In this document: in pieces, positions 22,258 through 25,041 of the stretch | Layout of the letters: every line of letters starts with the position of its first letter | How positions within the stretch are numbered: the stretch's first letter is position 1 | Assembly (NCBI GenBank): GCA_964415185.1 | Contig: CAYPZI010000036.1 | Location: 1 to 25,041 of the forward strand | Length of the DNA: 25,041 nucleotides | Direction: 5' to 3' | Source: CAYVBJ01 sp964415185 | GTDB lineage: Bacteria > Bacteroidota > Rhodothermia > Balneolales > Balneolaceae | Position numbers and translations under genes: made by a program | Notes under the pieces: model-generated | Told to the model about the DNA's origin: nothing | What the model saw: the letters and a program-made list of their open reading frames with translations, nothing else | Databases searched by the model: none

Positions 22258-25041
22258 TCAATACTTCTGCATTACATAATCGAATACTTCACTACAAGTT
22301 TGGGCATAGAGTGCCCGGTCATATTTGTCCGGAAGAAAGCGGTCCAACTCTTTTTCGATTGTAACTTTTACGTCTGCCACCCGGGTTTGATACTTACTCC
22401 AGTCCAGGACAAGCTTCTCTGATTTAAGTTTATCAATTAACTTCACAATGCCCTTCTTAATTTTTTTTCGTTCGGCCTGAGTCAGTTGTACTTTTTCAGT
22501 TTCAACAACGATATCAAAAACGGCAAGCTGCTCTTCGGTCAGGTTCTCCCTTATGTGTCGTTTTTCTTCATGATCCAGTTTTTTTACAAATTCAAACAGT
22601 TCCTCTAAATGTAATTCCGCGGCAACACTGTAATTATTATACTTTTCAATCATTTCCTCGAACTGCTCCTTGAAGTTAATTCGAGAGCGGTTTTTTTCGA
22701 TCAATTCAGAAATCTTTTCCTGGACCTGCGTCTTTATCTTCTGCAGCTCTACACGTTTATTCTTCTTTTTGGCAAAACGTTCTTTCAGCTTTTCGAAATC
22801 GATCTCGCTGATATCAATCGGCTCGGAGCCTTCTTTCATGATTGCCGGAGAACTAACAATCGATTTGTCCAGTTTTTTGTTGATCTCTTTCCGGATCTCA
22901 TTGATATCATCTTCAGAGGATGGCCCCAGTTGCCTGATAAAATCACTGATCGCTTTTAATGCTGATCGAACCGGGAGAAACTCTTCGGCGCCGGGATCGG
23001 GCAGTATCGCCTTATAAAGATGATTGACTGTCCGGGCATGAACCATAAATTCTTTCTTTTTCTCATCGTTGATCAATACCTGATCTGCTGCATTGTACAC
23101 TTCCTCTTCCAAATCGTCAAACTCTACAATGGCTTTTGCAAACTCCTCCTGGTACTTTGATTTTTCAAATCCTTTGGCCTTGATGATTTTCTCCAGTTCA
23201 ACTCCTTGTTCCTCACAGAAATTTTTAGCTTCTGAAATAGCCTTCCTTAACTGCTCTACCAACTCTTCTTTATTCTTTACCGGGGTAGTTCCGTCGTCCT
23301 CCTGCCCGGTTGCATATACGGCCAGCGCTTTTTGGAGGTGCCGGAACACACCAATGTAATCTACAATCAGCCCGTTATTCTTTCCCTCAAAAACACGATT
23401 CACCCTGGCAATGGTCTGCATCAGGGTATGGCTTTTCATTGGTTTATCGAGATAGAGGGTAGACAAGCTGGACACCGAAAAGCCCGTAATCCACATCGCG
23501 CAAACAAACACAAGGCGAAGGGGATCTTGATCATCTTTGAAACGTTCATCAAGAGGTTCTTTTTCAAGACGAATGCGGTGTGGGCGTATATCAAGCCGTT
23601 GCTCTTCAAACTCCTTAATTTCATTCTGTGATTTTGAGATAACCACTGCCATATCAGTTTCCCGTATGAATTGTAACCGTTCCAGAAGCTGATCTTTTTC
23701 CAACGATCCGGCGCTCTTTAACCGGCTTTTTACCCGGTCCTCTTCTGCCTTCCACTGCTTTTTGACCAGGTCATACATTCTCACAGTGGTAAAGCGGTCA
23801 ATGCAAACCATCATCCCCTTGCCCATAAAGCCACGATTCAGAAAATGCTGAACCAAGTCCCTGGCGATGGTTTCAAGCCTGTCCTGCCGGGTAATCAGGT
23901 GATACTCCTGGCGAAACTCGCGCTCCAGTTTATCTTCTTGTTTATCATTAAGCATTGCATCTTCAAGAAGTTCCTGCAGCTCTTCATTGAGATGTTCATT
24001 GCTTAATTCCAATTCCGGAATCCGGTTCTCATAGTAAAGAGGAACTGTTGCGTTATCTTCAATGGACTGCTTAAAGTCGTAGACGCTCACATAGTCGCCA
24101 AACACCTCGCGGGTACGCTGATCTTCGCCTTTGATGAGTGGTGTTCCCGTAAACCCCAAAAATGCCGCATTGGGCAGGGCCTTGCGCATATTCATTGCAA
24201 GCGTATCGTATTGGGTTCGATGGGCTTCGTCAGTAATGACTATAATGTCATCATCTTCACTTAATACAGGAAATTCCTCGCCATCACGCGCATGAAATTT
24301 ATGGATTAATGTAAACGTATAGCGATGATTTTCACGCAGCAGTTGCTTAAGCTGTTCTTTACTGTCGGCCCTGACTTCTTGCTCCGGTTCCGTAACAGCT
24401 CCAACACTGGCAAAATTCTTATAGATTTGCTCATCCAGGTCGAGCCGGTCAGTAACAATCACAAACTTCCAGTCGCCCGGTATGGATCGCATGATCTTTC
24501 GTGTAAAAAACACCATCGAAAAGCTCTTTCCACTGCCCTGTGTATGCCAAAATACGCCGAGCTTTCCTCTGTTCTTTTCAATTTGCTTAACAGCTTCAAT
24601 GGCGTTGTTTACACCCAGGTATTGGTGATTGCGGGCCATTAGTTTACCAGGCCTGGAACGCGTATCATCATACAGCAAGAAGTGTTCAAGAAGATCAAGC
24701 AGCCGATTTTTTTCACATATACCACGTATTGCGGTTTCCAGTGAGACAATGCCCGGCTCCTCTTCATCGCTGATCTTTTTCCACTCCGTATAAAATTCCC
24801 AGGGAGAGGAGATAGTCCCGATCCTGGTATCTACACCGTTAGACAAAAAGATGAACTGATTATACCAAAAGATCTGTGGTATCGTATCCTTGTAATCGCT
24901 GATGTTGCTGCTATATGCTTCCCTTACCGGTCGCGCCGGTTTCTTCAGTTCAAACAGTATGACCGGCAACCCATTGATAAAGGCGACAAGGTCGGGGCGT
25001 TTGTTTCCATAGTCACCGCTGACCCACAACTGGGAGACCAG
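22258..25041 (-). CDS. hsdR: Type I restriction enzyme R subunit, 5' end outside window
   Basis: The 3' 927 codons of a type I restriction motor/nuclease subunit; the frame is open to the window edge, so about the first 100 residues are missing. The TTG near 25029 is internal. Seen: the PD-(D/E)xK nuclease RPDLVAFINGLPVILFELKK, with the Asp and the Glu-x-Lys; Walker A TQGSGKS; VTDRLDLDEQ; the DEAH box ITDEAHRTQYD; motif III GFTGTP; later helicase motifs MWITGFSV, TLMQTIARVNRVFEGKNNGL; and a long helical C-terminal part that contacts the modification enzyme. It would translocate and cut DNA lacking the host's methylation as part of HsdR2M2S. HsdM and HsdS are not in the window and may lie to the right. 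The visible part is uninterrupted. Confidence 0.95.
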   Translation of the reverse strand: MVSQLWVSGDYGNKRPDLVAFINGLPVILFELKKPARPVREAYSSNISDYKDTIPQIFWYNQFIFLSNGVDTRIGTISSPWEFYTEWKKISDEEEPGIVSLETAIRGICEKNRLLDLLEHFLLYDDTRSRPGKLMARNHQYLGVNNAIEAVKQIEKNRGKLGVFWHTQGSGKSFSMVFFTRKIMRSIPGDWKFVIVTDRLDLDEQIYKNFASVGAVTEPEQEVRADSKEQLKQLLRENHRYTFTLIHKFHARDGEEFPVLSEDDDIIVITDEAHRTQYDTLAMNMRKALPNAAFLGFTGTPLIKGEDQRTREVFGDYVSVYDFKQSIEDNATVPLYYENRIPELELSNEHLNEELQELLEDAMLNDKQEDKLEREFRQEYHLITRQDRLETIARDLVQHFLNRGFMGKGMMVCIDRFTTVRMYDLVKKQWKAEEDRVKSRLKSAGSLEKDQLLERLQFIRETDMAVVISKSQNEIKEFEEQRLDIRPHRIRLEKEPLDERFKDDQDPLRLVFVCAMWITGFSVSSLSTLYLDKPMKSHTLMQTIARVNRVFEGKNNGLIVDYIGVFRHLQKALAVYATGQEDDGTTPVKNKEELVEQLRKAISEAKNFCEEQGVELEKIIKAKGFEKSKYQEEFAKAIVEFDDLEEEVYNAADQVLINDEKKKEFMVHARTVNHLYKAILPDPGAEEFLPVRSALKAISDFIRQLGPSSEDDINEIRKEINKKLDKSIVSSPAIMKEGSEPIDISEIDFEKLKERFAKKKNKRVELQKIKTQVQEKISELIEKNRSRINFKEQFEEMIEKYNNYSVAAELHLEELFEFVKKLDHEEKRHIRENLTEEQLAVFDIVVETEKVQLTQAERKKIKKGIVKLIDKLKSEKLVLDWSKYQTRVADVKVTIEKELDRFLPDKYDRALYAQTCSEVFDYVMQKY

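Noticed and set aside
22258..25029. hsdR as a complete 923-residue gene starting at TTG 25029
   Set aside because: The frame stays open to the window edge and the nuclease motif begins only about 10 residues in, so the N-terminus is missing.

Overview
The window looks like ordinary chromosome from a marine or halophilic member of the Bacteroidota/Rhodothermota/Balneolota group; Balneolaceae is my best guess. This rests on the protein set (DUF6263, YfhO, CRTAC1/ASPIC and DUF2024 families, a 71-residue Csp), on weak or absent Shine-Dalgarno sites, and on a few TAnnTTTG-like promoter boxes. It is an inference; no 16S or marker search could be run. No phage, transposase, integrase or CRISPR array was seen.

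Layout. 1-1636: the 3' end of a DUF488 gene overlapping a type II NADH dehydrogenase (+). 1637-3750: a decaying strip holding an ASPIC/UnbV remnant (+), an SRPBCC gene broken by a nonsense codon (-) and a truncated DUF2024 gene (-), with one apparently intact class I glutamine amidotransferase (-) among them. 3768-5515: an unknown secreted protein (-) divergent from a LysR regulator (+), with a palindromic candidate operator between them. 5790-7386: a nucleoside phosphorylase (+) and an OmpA/glycine-zipper lipoprotein (-). 7697-9417: glutamate racemase translationally coupled to a secreted DUF6263 protein (-). 9551-17154: a surface-polysaccharide cluster (flippase overlapping a quinone oxidoreductase, two family 2 glycosyltransferases, a SAM methyltransferase, a YfhO membrane protein). 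17226-18525: GatC (-) and ketopantoate reductase (+), divergent. 18486-21201: an ECF sigma factor, an overlapping membrane anti-sigma factor without a zinc motif, and a secreted protein with apparent internal duplication, read as one operon (-). 21433-21648: cold-shock protein with terminator (-). 22174-22247: tRNA-Pro(GGG), with the 3' end of a type I restriction HsdR gene 10 bases away; HsdR runs off the right edge.

How the genes work together. The best functional units are the polysaccharide cluster (flippase, transferases, methyltransferase and YfhO for assembling and exporting a surface glycan), the ECF module (sigma, anti-sigma and a probable envelope effector), and the murI/DUF6263 pair, which links peptidoglycan precursor supply to an uncharacterised exported protein. 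The points most worth a second look are the ECF module, the pseudogene strip including two genes too short or broken for an ORF caller, a dispersed repeat with one copy at each end of the window, a strong 18-bp hairpin without a T-tract, and the restriction gene abutting a tRNA. I did not find anything I could defend as a wholly new system.
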